Position numbers and translations under genes: made by a program. Shown here piece after piece: positions 6,320 to 6,891 of a DNA stretch of 6,891 bases. The stretch spans positions 1 through 6,891 of the forward strand of contig WJIV01000266.1 of the NCBI GenBank assembly GCA_014730055.1. Reading direction: 5' to 3'. This DNA is from Candidatus Bathyarchaeota archaeon (GTDB taxonomy: Archaea; Thermoproteota; Bathyarchaeia; TCS64). Position 1 is the stretch's first letter. Every line of letters starts with the position of its first letter. A model generated the notes under the pieces. It saw only the letters and a program-made list of their open reading frames with translations, was not told the DNA's origin and ran no database searches.

Positions 6320-6891
6320 CTATATGAAACTATCTGCCAGGCTTAGAGCATCTTCTTCGGAAAGCTCAAATTCTATAGCTCCAGCGATATCCAGCAAGTG
6401 AACTGGGTTGCTACTTTTTGGTATAGCTACCACATTCTCCTGTGCAATTAGCCAGTTGAGTGCTATCTGTGCTTGGCTCTTATCGTATTTTTCGGCCATC
6501 TTGTCTAATGTCTTATAGCCAGGTTTAGCCAGTTTTCCCTTCGCCAGCGGCGTGTAGGCTACGAGTAGTTTGTTGTGGTTTTGCATGTAGGGTAGCAGGT
6601 TCATCTTTGGCTTCTGGTCTGTGAGGCTGTATTCAACTTGATTGGCAACTAGAGAGTGATTTTCTAGGTATCCTTGGGCCTCGCGCATGAGTTCCTCGCT
6701 GAAGTTACTTACACCTATGTATCTTGTGTAACCCTCCTCCGCGCAATGTTCCAGAGCTCTCATCGTCTCATTAAGTGGCACCCTTGGATTCGGCCAGTGC
6801 TGCAGGAAGAGGTCGACGTATTCTAGTCCTAGTCTCTTCAGGCTGCCTTTCATTGACTGGATTACGTCGTCGTAGTGCAGGTTTGTTCTCC
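6320..6891 (-). CDS. Aldo/keto reductase, C-terminal part
   Basis: The window holds about 190 C-terminal residues of an NAD(P)H-dependent aldo/keto reductase; the frame is open to the window edge (RTNLHYDDVIQ precedes the internal ATG at 6853), so the N-terminal half with the catalytic Asp, Tyr and Lys is missing from view. Family marks visible in order: SLKRLGLEYVDLFLQHWP with the catalytic-site His (codon 6797-6799), IGVSNF, NQVEYS, YTPLAKGKL, QIALNWL and AIPKSS before a C-terminal FELSEEDA. The enzyme reduces carbonyl compounds in the cytoplasm; the substrate cannot be read from this part. In the cofactor loop after PKSS, the Arg and Asn often used to bind the NADPH adenosine phosphate appear by eye as His and Ile, so cofactor preference may be unusual. 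It is convergent with the pilus operon, 5 bases apart, and probably regulated separately from a promoter outside the window. Confidence 0.92.
   Translation of the reverse strand, partial: RTNLHYDDVIQSMKGSLKRLGLEYVDLFLQHWPNPRVPLNETMRALEHCAEEGYTRYIGVSNFSEELMREAQGYLENHSLVANQVEYSLTDQKPKMNLLPYMQNHNKLLVAYTPLAKGKLAKPGYKTLDKMAEKYDKSQAQIALNWLIAQENVVAIPKSSNPVHLLDIAGAIEFELSEEDALSLADSFI

Noticed and set aside
1..6891. CRISPR arrays, tRNA genes, insertion sequences
   Set aside because: I saw no regularly spaced repeats, no tRNA-like cloverleaf or conserved T-loop signature, and no transposase motifs on either strand.

Overview
The window looks like a piece of an archaeal chromosome. The evidence is the archaeal-style TadC/FlaJ C-terminus, pilin-like N-termini of the class III (prepilin peptidase) type, strong GGAGG-like ribosome binding sites with non-ATG starts, dense N-x-S/T sequons in exported proteins, and DUF2341/LamG surface modules. 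I cannot name the lineage from the sequence alone. There is no gene-free stretch longer than a few bases.

Positions 2-6314 (+ strand) are one tightly packed transcription unit whose beginning lies outside the window. It starts with the last 118 residues of a type II secretion/type IV pilus inner-membrane platform protein (TadC/FlaJ family). Five exported proteins follow, each with one N-terminal membrane helix: a 269-residue pilin-like protein, a 185-residue and a 277-residue pseudopilin-like protein, a 352-residue pilin-like protein with a complete von Willebrand factor A (vWA) domain, and a 903-residue pilin-like adhesin with LamG, DUF2341 and Ig-like modules. Neighbouring genes overlap by 1-10 bases or are 2 bases apart, and each has a Shine-Dalgarno-like sequence, so translational coupling is likely. 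The set resembles the bacterial Tad locus (tadC followed by tadE/F/G pseudopilins, where TadG often carries a vWA domain). The likely product is an adhesive pilus or pseudopilus, with the vWA and LamG proteins as minor or tip subunits.

Two points stand out. First, the large adhesin almost certainly starts at a CTG (3603) that overlaps the stop codon of the vWA gene. An ATG-only start at 3660 would remove the KRRGQ prepilin peptidase site and most of the membrane helix. Second, its DUF2341-LamG module is circularly permuted: the C-terminal half of LamG comes first, then DUF2341, then the N-terminal half of LamG, all set inside a helical/Ig-like pilin body.

Positions 6320-6891 (- strand) hold the C-terminal part of an aldo/keto reductase, convergent with the pilus operon and separated by only 5 bases. 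It is probably unrelated to the pilus.
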